From the NCBI GenBank assembly GCA_963675135.1, contig OY776119.1:38811198-38875197 (forward strand): a DNA stretch of 64,000 nucleotides. The letters run 5' to 3'. The DNA comes from Galeopsis tetrahit (Eukaryota > Streptophyta > Magnoliopsida > Lamiales > Lamiaceae). The translations under genes were made by a program, and so were the position numbers. Shown piece after piece: positions 33,217 to 44,570 of the stretch. Numbering within the stretch: the first letter of the stretch is position 1; each line of letters starts with the position of its first letter. The notes under the pieces were generated by a model. That model searched no databases and was not told the origin of the DNA. It saw nothing but the letters and a program-made list of their open reading frames with translations.

Positions 33217-34932
33217 TGTTAGGGTTATACTGGCAAGTATGCTTTTAGTGCTACTTATGTATACAAACTGATTCTTGCACTTATAAATGAGAATAATATT
33301 TTTATCACTGGTTGCTTTAAATATAATGAATGTTAATTATTTATTGCATAAACGTTCAGATGTATTTTACATTGTAGACAATGTGGTGTGTAGAAGATCA
33401 CATTGTCAGTTCCTTGTATATAAGTACAATTGATTCACAACTTAGATGGAATTGAACAATCCATTGGTAGAAGTTGAGGTGTAAGGCTCAGATTGGTTTA
33501 TCTTGACCAAGAGATTACACTAGTGCATTATGATGTGCTGAATAGGACCTACAAAGAGGTAATTCTTCTAGACTGACTTAAGGAATGAAGAATTAGACCC
33601 CAGTGGTTGTTGATTTCTTAATCTCTGTCACTTAAATTGGATTGTCTGTAGTTAAGAAGTATTGCTTTGATTTATTATGGGTAAAGAATCAATTTGATTC
33701 AATACTTTGTATTTTGGGCAATATTATTAATTACAGGACAGATTGCCAAAATTAATACAGAGAATCGTGTCTTGGAGTGTCAAGTTGATTATGTCCCCTT
33801 GGTGGGCTGAGAAGGTTTATCATATCAAATCTGATCAGTGGAATTCATTTCCGGTATGATAATAATGTTGAGCTGTCCTTACTCCGAGGAATAAAAGATA
33901 TTAATTAATTAAAGCATTCAGTAGCTTAAATTAATTGATGGACATTGAATCTTAAACACGGAAAATAATAACCGGGAGCCATATTTCGTAATATGGGTTA
34001 GGATGGATAATGCAATATTAATTCTGTAGTGGAATGAATTAATATTAATGTGCTGTAAAAATGTTGTGGCTCAATATTGATTTTTGGGCCCATTGGGAGG
34101 TCCAATCCTAATTCTTCTAAAGGCCCCTCAAGTAGGCCAATAAAAGTCTATTAATTAAGGTAATTAAAAGATAAGGATTAATTTTGTTGCAAGAAATTAG
34201 AGAGAGATATTTATGGAAAAAGATATATGGAAATAAGAGATTATTTCTATATTATTCCAAGATAAATTGACCGGTCAATTTTTCTTTCTTGTAAGAGAAG
34301 AAACATAGATTCTCTCTTATAAAAGGAGAAGAAAAAAATTGGTACTCTTGAGACTAAGAAAAGAAAAAAAAAAGATCTGTAATTTTCGAAATTATAGTGT
34401 GTGCAACAAGAGAAAATTAATTCTTCCTTGAGAGTTAATAGTTCGTGAGATCTCCCACCGGGTCAACGGACTAGGACTTAGGGAATACTTGAGAAGGCAA
34501 TTGGGTTGAAGTTGTTACTCTTCTCAACGGTATCTCTCCGATTTAAAGGTAAACACGTAATCCCTTAGTTCCGCATGTTTAGGGATTTAATTATTTTACC
34601 GTACATTCATTACATAAATTAGTTGATTTAATTTGTTTAAATTATGAAATTAGATTTATGATAATTCATATTTAAATTACGTCTCAAATAGATCCGCGTA
34701 ATTTTAAAGGAGTCTCAAAGGATTTCCGAGAGTCTCAAAAGATCCCTAGGGCATCTCAAAAGATTCCCGGGAGTCTCAAAGGATTCCTAGCGTGATGGTC
34801 CATAACCCACAAGTGCCAATAATTCCCCACAAAAGAGATGGGGAATGTGGTCCCATAATTATTTCCCACAAAGGAGTTGGGGACCACATTGTTGGGGGAC
34901 TATTATTGGGTATTGGGATTGATTTCCCAACC
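33217..34932 (+). repeat. 3' LTR of copia B
   Basis: 1716 bp, nearly identical to the 5' LTR. The last base is C instead of A (CCCAACC). It is followed by the atctt duplication. Confidence 0.92.
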
Positions 34933-34992
34933 ATCTTAACTAAGTCATCATTAGAAAACTTATGTTCTGAGTTTACTGATCTTATGTGTGTG

Positions 34993-35900
34993 TGTGAGTG
35001 TTATCTCATAATCTCAAAATCAGCACAGTAAACTACTGAGCTGATAGGATCAGATAAGATGACTTAGGCCTTATCAGATGAGTTGAAGGGTTTCAATCAG
35101 ATGAGAAGGTGATGCTTGGAGTTCAGCACAGTTGGGATCAGCACACTAAGATCAGCACAGTACTGGACTAAGATCAGTACTTCAGCAGAGTGTACCAAGA
35201 TCAGTACTCCAGCAGAGTAGATCAGCTCAGTACCAGATCAGCACAGTACTTGGGTCAGCACAGTACCAGGTCAGCACAGTACTTGGTCAGTGCAGTAAAG
35301 ATCAACACAGTATGAAGTCTATCAGCAGAGTTAGCTTTTGATCATCAGAGCAGAAGAGTTGGGTATCAGAACACTAAGTAGTGATCTGATCTTTATGGGC
35401 AAGTCTTCTGGTTCGAAGTTAGTTAGTTTAACTAACAGTTTTACAGTTACAACAACTTGAGGGCATAACTACCATTTCAGTTGGGCAATAACAGAGCACA
35501 TGGGTTGTTACAAGCGGTTGCAAACGGTTGATAACTACTCAAAACAGTTCCTAACAACAACAACTACCTTTGGTCTTTATATACTCTTGTTTGTGTACAT
35601 TGTAAATGTTGGATGAGAGATTTAGTACGTTGTTGTATTCTTTGAGTTGTGTGAGTTCACGAGTGAAGTGAGGAAATATCCAATTCCGAGTGAATGAGTG
35701 TGTAAACATTCTTTATCAATCAAAGAAGTACTAATCTGGTCCAGTGGATGTAGATCACATTGATCGAACCACTTAAATCCTTGTGTGCTGTTTGTCTCGT
35801 TGCTTACTTTCATAATTACTATCCTAAGAGCAGTTATTTCTTCTATCTTCAAGTGTTCTAATTAGTTGGAGACGTCTAGCTGTTCGGAATCATCTTGACA
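34993..35900 (+). repeat. 5' LTR of copia C
   Basis: TGTGAGTGTTATCTC to CATCTTGACA, 908 bp. The U3 part (about 35110-35310) is an array of gatcagcacagtac-like motifs. A pair of cggttg motifs (35514-35530) and TATA-like ctttatatactc (35575-35586) mark the promoter. Confidence 0.95.
35575..35586 (+). promoter_or_regulatory. TATA box of copia C 5' LTR
   Basis: ctttatatactc about 45 bp downstream of the gcggttgcaaacggttg pair. Confidence 0.6.
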
Positions 35901-35902
35901 AT

Positions 35903-35920
35903 TGGCGCCGTCTGTGGGAA
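35903..35920 (+). promoter_or_regulatory. primer binding site of copia C (non-initiator-Met)
   Basis: TGGCGCCGTCTGTGGGAA, 2 bp after the LTR end. All 18 bases equal the primer site of the gypsy element at 6499-6516. Copia elements normally use the initiator-Met site seen in A, B and E. Confidence 0.88.
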
Positions 35921-35944
35921 ACCGAAGTAGCTGCAGATCTAAAG

Positions 35945-38900
35945 ATGGGGAATTCTACCAAGTACAACATAGAGAAGTTTACAGGCACTAGAGATTTTGG
36001 GCTGTGGAAGGTCAAGATGCAGGCCCTCCTTGAACAGCAAGGATTATTCGAGGCTCTCGAAGAATCCGAAGAGATTGCAGAAGAATCTGCAACAGCTGCG
36101 GCTGAAAGGAGCAAGTTGCTCAGGAAAGCTCGAAGCACGATCCTACTGTGCCTTGGAGATAAGGTCTTGAGGGAGGTTGCTAAAGAGAAGTCAGCGAAGG
36201 AGGTTTGGGATAAGCTTGAGAAGCTATATATGGTGAAAACTCTTGCTAACCGACTTTATTCGAAGCAGAAGCTGTATGCCTTTAGAATGGGAGATGACAA
36301 ACCCATTACGGAGCAGCTAGATGAGTTCAACAAGATTCTTGATGATCTGGAGAATTTGGATGTCAAGTTAGAGGCAGAGGATAAGGCTCTGATCTTGTTG
36401 AGTGCTCTGCCTAAGTCCTTTGAAATCCTAAAGGACACCATCTTGTATGGTAGAAAGGAAGCAATCACATTGGAGGATGTGATCTTGGCTGTCAAGTCCA
36501 AGCTGTTACATAACAAAACATCTCAAGGAGATAAAAGTAGCAGTGGGGAAGGATTGGCAATCAAGGGAGGTCAGAAGAAATCTGTCTTCAAGAAGGGGTC
36601 TAGTCAACCCAAGGGAGCTGATAAGGGAAAATCAGCAGTGTCAAATCAAGGGGAAGTAGTGTGCCACCACTGCAACAAACCTGGGCACTTTAAGAGTACT
36701 TGTTACAAGTACAAACAGCTTATGAGAAAATCTGGTCCTAAGAACCCTGTTGATAAAAATAAAGCAAACCAAACCCAAGATGATAAGGAGAAGAAAGGCT
36801 ATGAGTCAGCTCAGTCCATATCCATCACTTCCACTAAAGAGCAGCAAGATTGGATTTTAGATTCAGGGTGTTCTTTCCACATGACTCCAAGAAGAGAGTG
36901 GTTTCATGATTTTAAGCATCAGAATGGAGGTTCTGTGTTGTTAGGGAATGATCACACTTGCAAAGTCAGAGGTGAAGGTACAATACACTTGAAGATGTAT
37001 GATGGAGTAGTGAGTATTCTCAAGAGGGTCAGGTATGTTCCTGAACTCAAGAGAAATTTGATATCTCTTGGTATGCTGGATTCATTGGGTTATAAATTCC
37101 AGTCAGAAGATGGAGAGCTCAGAGTTTCAAAGGGGAAGCTTACTGTTCTTAAAGGTGAGAGAAGAAATGATATCTACTTTCTTAAGGGGGGAACAGTTAT
37201 TGGCAGATCAGATGTGGCAAGGGTGCAAGACAACTCAATGTTGTGGCACAGAAGATTAGGTCATGTAGGAGAGAAGGGCCTACTTGAGCTAAGTAAGCAA
37301 GGATTGCTATGTGGTGACAAGATCACAAAGCTGGATTTGTGTGAGCACTGCATTCTTGGGAAATCCAAGAGATTGAAGTTTGGGAAGAGTTCACACTCTA
37401 CCAAAGGAATTTTGGACTATGTCCATTCAGATTTATGGGGGCCAGCTAGGAATCAGACCAGAAGTGGTAGGAGATAGTTCATGTCTATCATAGATGACTA
37501 CTCAAGAAAGGTATGGATCACTATCCTGAAATCCAAGTCAGAAGCATTTGAAAAATTTAAGGAATGGCTCACTGAGGTGGAGAATATTTCTGGAAAGAAT
37601 CTCAAGCATTTGAGAACTGATAATGGGCTGGAGTTCATATCAGAAGAGTTCAATGTTTTCTGCAAGAAGAAGGGTATAGTGAGGCATAGAACAGTACCAG
37701 GTACACCTCAGCAGAATGGAGTAGCTGAGAGAATGAACCAGACTTTACTTGAGAGAGTTAGGTGCATGTTGAGCAGCTCTGGATTGCCTAAAGTATTTTG
37801 GGGAGAAGCAGTGTCAACAGCAGCCTACTTGATAAACAGAAGCCCTTCCTCAGTTGTGCAATTTAAAACCCCAGAAGAGTTATGGTCTGGCCATGCAGCT
37901 GAGTACAGTAATTTGAAGGTGTATGGTTGTTCAGCATATGCCCATGTCAAGCAAGATAAGCTTGAGCCTCGAGCCTTGAAATGTGTGTTCATAGGATATC
38001 CTTCAGGTGTGAAAGGATACAGATTGTGGTGCCTAGAAGCTGGAATGCAGAAGTGTATTATCAGCAGAGATGTAACTTTTGATGAGAATAGAATGCCATT
38101 GAAAGAGGAGGCAAGCTCCAGTACAGCACACAACAAACCAGATGAGACACAGGTGGAGGTGGAGCATGATGACATCAGAACACTAACTGAAGATCAGATT
38201 GATCCAGATGAGGAGGAGAATACTCATAGTGATACTGAGCTTCATGACTATCAGCTGACTAGGGACAGAACCAGAAGAGAAGTCCACCCACCTCAGAGGT
38301 ATGGTCAAGCTGACATAGTATCATTTGCATTATGTGCAGCCCTTGAGGTGGAGTCTTTGGAGCCTAAAACTTACACAGAAGCCATCAACTGCCATGACAA
38401 AGAGAAGTGGTTATTTGCTATGGAGGAAGAACTGTTATCTATGAACAAGAACCAGACTTGGGAGATTGTTGAGAGGCCTAAGAACAAGAAACTTGTTGGG
38501 TGTAAGTGGATCTACAAGAAAAAGGTGGAGGCTCAGAGAGGTGGCAAGATTAGGTACAAGGCAAGACTTGTAGCTAAAGGATTTACACAGAAAGAAGGTA
38601 TTGACTTTAATGAAATCTTCTCACCTGTTGTAAAGCATTGTAGCATCAGAATCTTGTTGGCTATGGTTGCTCAATATGAATTGGAGCTGCATCAGATGGA
38701 TGTGACCACAACATTTCTTCATGGGACTTTAGATGAGAAGATCTACATGAAAATACCAGAAGGGTTGGACATAGAAGATGGAGAAGACAAAGTGTGCTTA
38801 CTCAGAAAATCACTCTATGGACTCAAACAAAGCCCTAGACAATGGTACTTAAGGTTTGATGAGTACATTTGCTCAGTTGGTTTTGCAAGAAGCTTATATG

Positions 38901-39916
38901 ACAGTTGTGTTTACTTCAGAAGGGTTGGGAGTTCAATTACCTATCTTCTGCTGTATGTAGATGATATGTTAATAGCTGGGGAGTCTATTAACAGTATCAA
39001 TCAAGTTAAGGAGATTCTCAAAAGGGAGTTTGAGATGAAAGATCTTGGTGAAGCTAAAGTGATTCTTGGGATGGAGATCAATAGAGTTGAGGGAGCAATT
39101 CAGCTTAGTCAGCCTACCTATCTGAGAAAGGTGTTAGAGAGATTCAAGATGAATCAAGCTAAGTCAGTTTCTACACCAATTGGTCAGCATCAGAAGCTAT
39201 CCAATCAGATGTGTCCCAAGAACAGCCAAGAAAGAGCTCAGATGAGTAAGGTTCCTTATGCCAGTGCAGTAGGGAGTTTAATGTATGCTATGGTGTGTTG
39301 TAGACCAGATTTAACTCATGCAATGAGTGTAATCAGCAGATACATGAGTGATCCAGGCTTAAGTCATTGGGAGACAGTTAAGTGGGTCATGAGATATGTT
39401 CTGGGATCAGATGAGAAAGGTCTGAAATTTCAGAAGATATCAGATGAGGGAGAAGCACTTGTGGGATATGTTGATGCCGACTATGCAGCCAATGTAGACA
39501 CAAGAAAGTCCTTGACAGGGTATGTATTCACCTTATTTGGTACAGCTATATCATGGAGGTCAATACATCAGTCCGTAGTTGCATTATCTACTACAGAATC
39601 AGAATATGTAGCCTTGCCTGAAGCAGTAAAGGAGAGCATGTGGCTTAGGGGGATCTTGAAGGAGTTTGGTATATCACAAAGAAGTGTGACTGTCTTCTGT
39701 GATAACCAAAGTGCAATACATCTTGCAAAGCATCAGGGGTATCATGAGAGAACTAAACATATAGATGTAAAGCTGTACTTTGTAAGAGATATTGTAGAGA
39801 AGGGGGTGGTCCAGGTAGTGAAGATTGCTACAGAGGAGAACCCTGATGATGCGTTCACTAAGGCATTGCCAAAAGAGAAGTTTGGCTTGTGTCTTAGACT
39901 TATTGGACTGCATTAA
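35945..39916 (+). pseudogene. copia C gag-pol polyprotein, one in-frame stop
   Basis: 1323 residues in one frame with a single TAG at 37475-37477, inside the integrase just before MSIIDDYSR. Order: gag (MGNSTKYNIEKFTGTRDFGL, WDKLEKLYMVKTLANRLYSK, LLSALPKSFE), zinc knuckle CHHCNKPGHFKSTC (about 240-253), protease WILDSGCSFHM (about 303-313), pre-integrase MLWHRRLGHVGEKGL, and integrase (VHSDLWGP, LRTDNGLEF, GTPQQNGVAERMNQ). RT has CKWIYKKKVEAQRGGKIRYK, HQMDVTTTFLHG, YGLKQSPRQWY and LYVDDMLIAG (about 1003-1012). RNase H has DTRKSLTGYVF, STTESEYVALPEA and DNQSAIHLAKHQ. One of the best-preserved coding units in the window. Readthrough of one stop would give the whole protein, but integrase activity of this copy is unproven. 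Confidence 0.95.
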
Positions 39917-40033
39917 TTCCTCTGAGGAGAAGACTACTGTTCTTGTGGCAGAAGATCAGTAGTGGAGGCTATTCTTTGAGGAGAATAGTGTTGGTGTTTT
40001 TTGTTTTTGTGGAGATTAGTTCGATTATGAGCT

Positions 40034-40046
40034 AAAGGTGGAGAAT
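40034..40046 (+). promoter_or_regulatory. polypurine tract of copia C
   Basis: aaaggtggagaat directly before the 3' LTR start. Confidence 0.85.
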
Positions 40047-40998
40047 TGTGAGTGTTATCTCATAATCTCAAAACCAGCACAGTAAACTACTGAGCTGATA
40101 GGATCAGATAAGATGACTTAGGCCTTATCAGATGAGTTGAAGGGTTTCAATCAGATGAGAAGGTGATGCTTGGAGTTCAGCACAGTTGGGATCAGCACAG
40201 TAAGATCAGCACAGTACTGGACTAAGATCAGTACTTCAGCAGACTGGACTAAGATCAGTACTTCAGCAGAGTGTACCAAGATCAGTACTCCAACAGAGTA
40301 GATCAGCTCAGTACCAGATCAGCACAGTACTTGGGTCAGCACAGTACCAGGTCAGCACAGTACTTGGGTCAGCACAGTACTTGGTCAGTGCAGTAAAGAT
40401 CAGCACAGTATGAAGTCTATTAGCAGAGTTAGCTTTTGATCATCAGAGCAGAAGAGTTGGGTATCAGAACACTAAGTAGTGATCTGATCTTTATGGGCAA
40501 GTCTTCTGGTTCGAAGTTAGTTAGTTTAACTAACAGTTTTACAGTTACAACAACTTGAGGGCATAACTACCATTTCAGTTGGGGAATAACAGAGTACATG
40601 GGTTGTTACAAGCGGTTGCAAACGGTTGATAACTACTCAAAACAGTTCTTAACAGCAGCAACTACCTTTGGTCTTTATATACTCTTGTTTGTGTACATTG
40701 TAAAGGTTGGATGAGAGATTTAGTACGTTGTTGTATTCTTTGAGTTGTGTGAGTTCACGAGTGAAGTGAGGAAATATCCAATTCCGAGTGAATGAGTGTG
40801 TAAACATTCTTTATCAATCAAAGAAGTACTAATCTGGTCCAGTGGATGTAGATCACATTGATCGAACTACTTAAATCCTTGTGTGCTGTTTGTCTCGTTG
40901 CTTACTTTCAGAATTACTATCCTAAGAGCAGTTATTTCTTCTATCTTCAAGTGTTCTAATTAGTTGGAGACGTCTAGCTGATCGGAATCATCTTGACA
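40047..40998 (+). repeat. 3' LTR of copia C
   Basis: 952 bp, same ends as the 5' LTR. Extra 27-bp (near 40240) and 17-bp (near 40365) tandem units fall inside the cagcacagtac array. Confidence 0.95.
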
Positions 40999-42218
40999 GT
41001 GTGAAATGTGTGAACATATTATGAACTGTTAAGAACTAAGTTGATAATGAGTTGTATAGACAGCTTATAGTGTAGGACTTATAAGATGTACTCTTCTGTA
41101 TATAGTTCAGTTGTAGTATATATAGGTGTTATATGTGTAAAATTGTATTTTGTTGTAATCAGCATTGTAAAGTTCAGAACAGTAGATTAAAGCAAGATCA
41201 GAAGACTTATGAAGACTCAGAAGACTACTTCAGAATGAGAAGACTATCAAGAAGAGTGGAAATGAAGCTCAGAGATATAAGAGAAATATTCTGAAGAAGT
41301 TAGAACAGTTGTTGAGAACTGTGTTGACTAACTAAGAACAGTAAAACTAAGAACAGTAAGTTTACTGTGCTGAGGCAGAATAAGTTTGGAAAACTTATTA
41401 GTTGGAATGTAACTGAATATATTTGAAGATATGCTGACTTGGATATAAGAAGGAAGTTACAAAGTCGGTTACAAAAGGATAAGTTACAAAAAACACTTTT
41501 AGAGTTAGTTTTCACAAACTGCTAACTGTCATACTAATGTCTATATATACTGTGTGATCTTCTACTGCAAAGACTACTGAAAATTTACTGGTCTAAGTGC
41601 AATCAAAGAGCATTCAAGTATTCAAGCAAAGAACTCATAGAGTTGAAGGAGATCAAAACTGAGAAGAGCCAAAAAATGAAGAGAAGAATCAAAGGTTACT
41701 CACAGAGAAGTTTACTTTACATTTTTAGTTTGTGATTTTTGTAAAAACAAGTTTGCTAGTATCTTGTAGAATTACTAGTCGATCGAAGATATACCTGGTG
41801 GTATAATCGATTAGATCAAAGTCTTAGTCTTGGGACTTTAAGCCACAAGAAACTCAAGAAGAAAGAGTTAATAAAACTTTACAACTGAAGTTGTGAGAGT
41901 GGATGTAGACGTTTGTCGAACCACTATAAAAATCTTGTGTTCTTTACTTTCTGTTTGATATCTGTTTATATTTGTATAACCAAGAACAGTAAAGTTTAAC
42001 AAGTAAAAGTTTAAAATCAAGAAGTTGAGTATAAACTTAAAGGCTCACACTATTTCTGAAAGTACTAATCTGAGCTGAATAAGCACAGTATAGTACATAA
42101 GAACACTAAAATTCCGCATTACACTCTGATATTTTGAAAGATTTTTAAAAGTTTATTCACCCCTCCCCTCTAGACTTTTACTAGCTTACTCAATATAAAC
42201 TCAACTTTGGGACCAACA

Positions 42219-42959
42219 TAGCTTCATACACCTAGTTTATTTTCCGAAAATCACAAAAATAACTGTTAGTTATTACAATAGCATGAAACCTTGTAGCTTT
42301 AGGGATTCCCTTTCATTCAAATAGGTCCTTGGAACGAAAAATACTAGGTCATATACTTACTCAATCATAACGAACTCATACGCTTTTGGGGATTGTTATT
42401 GTTTTGCTTCAAGTGTGAAAAATATGAACCAAGTCACAGGGCATTGTGGGTCATTATGCTGGACTTCTTGTAGAGGTGGACATGCACACCCATACCTTGG
42501 ACTGCATTTGATTCTACAGGGCAGATCATATTTAATATACTCAACTTCACTCTAAGTCCCGTACGGAGTTCTGTATTTTTTATGCTAGACTTCTTGTAGA
42601 CGTGGACATGTAACAAGCCATAGGATACACATACTGATACGACGCATGTGGAAAACCCTAAATTGGCCATCGTTGTGGCCTCTTCTTCACCCCACATTAA
42701 CTTAGTCGAAATGCAGGACTCTAGTTTGGGGATATAGCTGGTGATATTGATGATCCCAAACTTGACTATATAGGAATGTAGTACTCTTGTTTGGAGGATA
42801 TAGCTGACGATATTGATGACCCCGAGACAGCGCTGGTTACTGCCACATTTGTTCCATTGGGGAACACTTTTGAGGCATTGGCTAAGGACACCCTGCTGGA
42901 ACACGCTGACGAAGGCGGTATGTAGCCAGGATCGATGTTGGACACTGACTTGAACGAAT
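42219..42959. other. end of the Athila-like LTR and unrecognised sequence with degenerate tandem copies
   Basis: The start (tagcttcataca...) continues the Athila-like LTR. From 42440 short sequences recur: 'gctggacttcttgtagaggtggacatg' style text at about 42458 and 42584, and 'ggatatagctggtgatattgatga' style text at about 42731 and 42796. On the plus strand from about 42793 an open stretch reads EDIADDIDDPETALVTATFV and on to a TAG at 42922. It looks coding but I do not recognise it. Confidence 0.4.
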
Positions 42960-44563
42960 TTTAGGTCAATATGTTTTGACTAACTACTTCCCCTCAAGCA
43001 TAAGGGTTCGTAGTAGTAATTGAAGTATTCGACCAAGTAGTATAGACCTAGGAGGTGGGTGTGTGCAATGAGTCCCTAGAATTGTGTGTTGGCATAACCA
43101 ATGTAACTACGACTTCGGGTTTTTGAATATCTAAGATAAAGCTAAATTACTACCAAACTTCAAGAAATTAAATCAAACCCTAACCTAGAAACTAACTAGT
43201 AATTTAAATTGCTAAAAGGAAACAAATAACCAACAAGAAAGAATGACCACAACTTAAGACAACCATTTCCCTTCGGGTAATATAACCTAGTGAAATTGAG
43301 AGGAATTGCTTTTACTTTGTTAATGCTTCAAGTAAGGTTTGCTAAGAGCACCTAAATGCTAGGAGGACAACCATTTCCCTTCGGGTAATATAACATTAAT
43401 TCTAAGGTGTTCCCAAACCCAGTAATAAGATTTTCTTCATAATCCTCACCAACTATTCAAACAACCATTCAAATAATTAATGTATTTTAATGGAGTTCTA
43501 ATACGATTAACTCTCTCTCGACGAATTAAACATATAACAAACACAATTGTAAACCAACAACTCACACCATAGATATACACATGTTCATGTAACTCTCGTC
43601 TACGCTAAACATGCATCTAAATATGGATTAATAGAAGTTAACACACAAAAGTACCAATAATTCCCAATAAAAGAAGCAAGAATCCTAAAATCAACAATAA
43701 CAAAGCTCAACAATCACATGGTTTTAGAACACCCAAAGCATAAATAAAATTAGCGCATGGTGTTAGGAGAATTACCCATGGCCAAAACAACAACGAAAAG
43801 TGAAATAATCATAAACCTTGTAATTATAGAGCAAAATAGAGTTGGGTGGAACTCACCTTGATAATTCTTCGGATATTACAAGATAACGTAAACTCGTTCT
43901 TCAAAAATCTAATCTATCAATTTGGAATAATCAATGTAAAAATCTAAGTAATAGTTAGGGTTTATTTTGGTTCTTGGAATGGATGATAGTAAGAAGACTT
44001 TTACAAACTGAGTTGGAAAGTATTTAAGGCTTCCAAAAGTGTGTGAGACGAAAATAGCAATCGAGTCCTTGAAGTTCTTCAAAATTCGCCAAAAACCCCG
44101 AAAAACGTAAGTTGACTAGGTCAACCGAGTGATATGACTCGGTCAACCGAATCGTGCGGACATACAGTGACTTTCTAGGATGCAGAATCCACTCGGCCGC
44201 TAGTGTGATTCCACTCGGCCGCCCGTTTGACTTGGGAATTCCAGAAAGTTTCTGGAATTCCATCTCACTCGGCCGCCAGTGTGATACCACTCGGCCGGCC
44301 GTTTGACATCTGCTCCTTAGACTTTTTCTCCTATTTTTCTTGGCTTTCCTTGCTCGTCCTCCAATCGAACTTCAATTCCCATGCACCAATGCTCGTTTTC
44401 CTTCTAAAATGGACTATTTCACCTTGTTTCCTACACTTTGAACCCATTTCTTGACAACAAGGTTAGTAGCACAATTTCTATCAATTACGACCAAAATCAC
44501 ATCAAAATGCTACAATAATATAGCAAAAATGAGCACAAATACGAGCAATCTCACACCCAATCA
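42960..44563 (-). repeat. Athila-like LTR, inverted relative to 22021
   Basis: The right edge on the minus strand reads TGATTGGGTGTGAGATTGCTCG, close to the start of the LTR at 22021 (TGATTTTTGGTGAGATTGTGCG). It contains actcggccgc-type repeats (44192-44305) comparable to the other copy, and a duplicated phrase aaccatttcccttcgggtaa (about 43262 and 43369). The left edge is uncertain. Confidence 0.5.
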
Positions 44564-44570
44564 GACACTG

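Larger units (their letters stand above)
26344..34932 (+). mobile_element. Ty1/copia element B, near-complete
   Basis: 8.6 kb. LTRs are at 26344-28089 and 33217-34932. The flanks 26339-26343 and 34933-34937 are both atctt. It has an initiator-Met primer site, a 1.1-kb leader, a single-frame gag-pol and a polypurine tract. The LTRs are close to identical apart from two short tandem-unit differences and scattered substitutions, so it is fairly young. It is inserted in solo LTR X. Its LTR is related to that of copia E at the right end (shared agaagatcacattgtcagtt). Confidence 0.95.
34993..40998 (+). mobile_element. Ty1/copia element C, near-complete, unusual primer site
   Basis: 6.0 kb. LTRs 34993-35900 and 40047-40998, flanked by gtgtg at 34988-34992 and 40999-41003. 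Gag-pol is a single frame with one stop. The primer site is not the initiator-Met one. It is inserted in solo LTR X only 55 bp from copia B. The two LTRs differ mainly by two small tandem duplications in the 3' copy (27 and 17 bp), so insertion is recent. Confidence 0.96.
26241..42218 (+). repeat. solo LTR (family X), split by copia B and copia C
   Basis: Starts TGTTGGGATATGAATCC and ends GGGACCAACA. The flanks 26236-26240 and 42219-42223 are both tagct, a perfect 5-bp target duplication. Native pieces are 26241-26343, 34938-34992 and 41004-42218, about 1373 bp together. A second solo copy of the family, in reverse, is at 47544-48997. Shared signatures are the first bases, the phrase 'ttttgatggccaaaa', and 'ttcacccctcccctctagac' near the 3' end. 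A TATA-like ctatatatactg lies near 41541. Confidence 0.85.
22021..42440 (+). repeat. Athila-like gypsy LTR, split by nested insertions
   Basis: The LTR starts TGATTTTTGGTGAGATTG at 22021 after a polypurine tract. It is interrupted by copia A (22073-24650) and by a solo LTR (26241-42218, itself holding copia B and C). Native pieces are 22021-22072, about 24651-26240 and about 42219-42440. The last boundary is approximate. It has a TATA-like tgtataaatagg near 25157 and a direct repeat ccgagagaggattaat (near 25754 and 25822). A related LTR lies inverted at about 42960-44563. Confidence 0.65.

Noticed and set aside
44024..44454. ORFs in 44024-44454 as genes
   Set aside because: They lie in the inverted Athila-like LTR with cggccg repeats; no protein family features.
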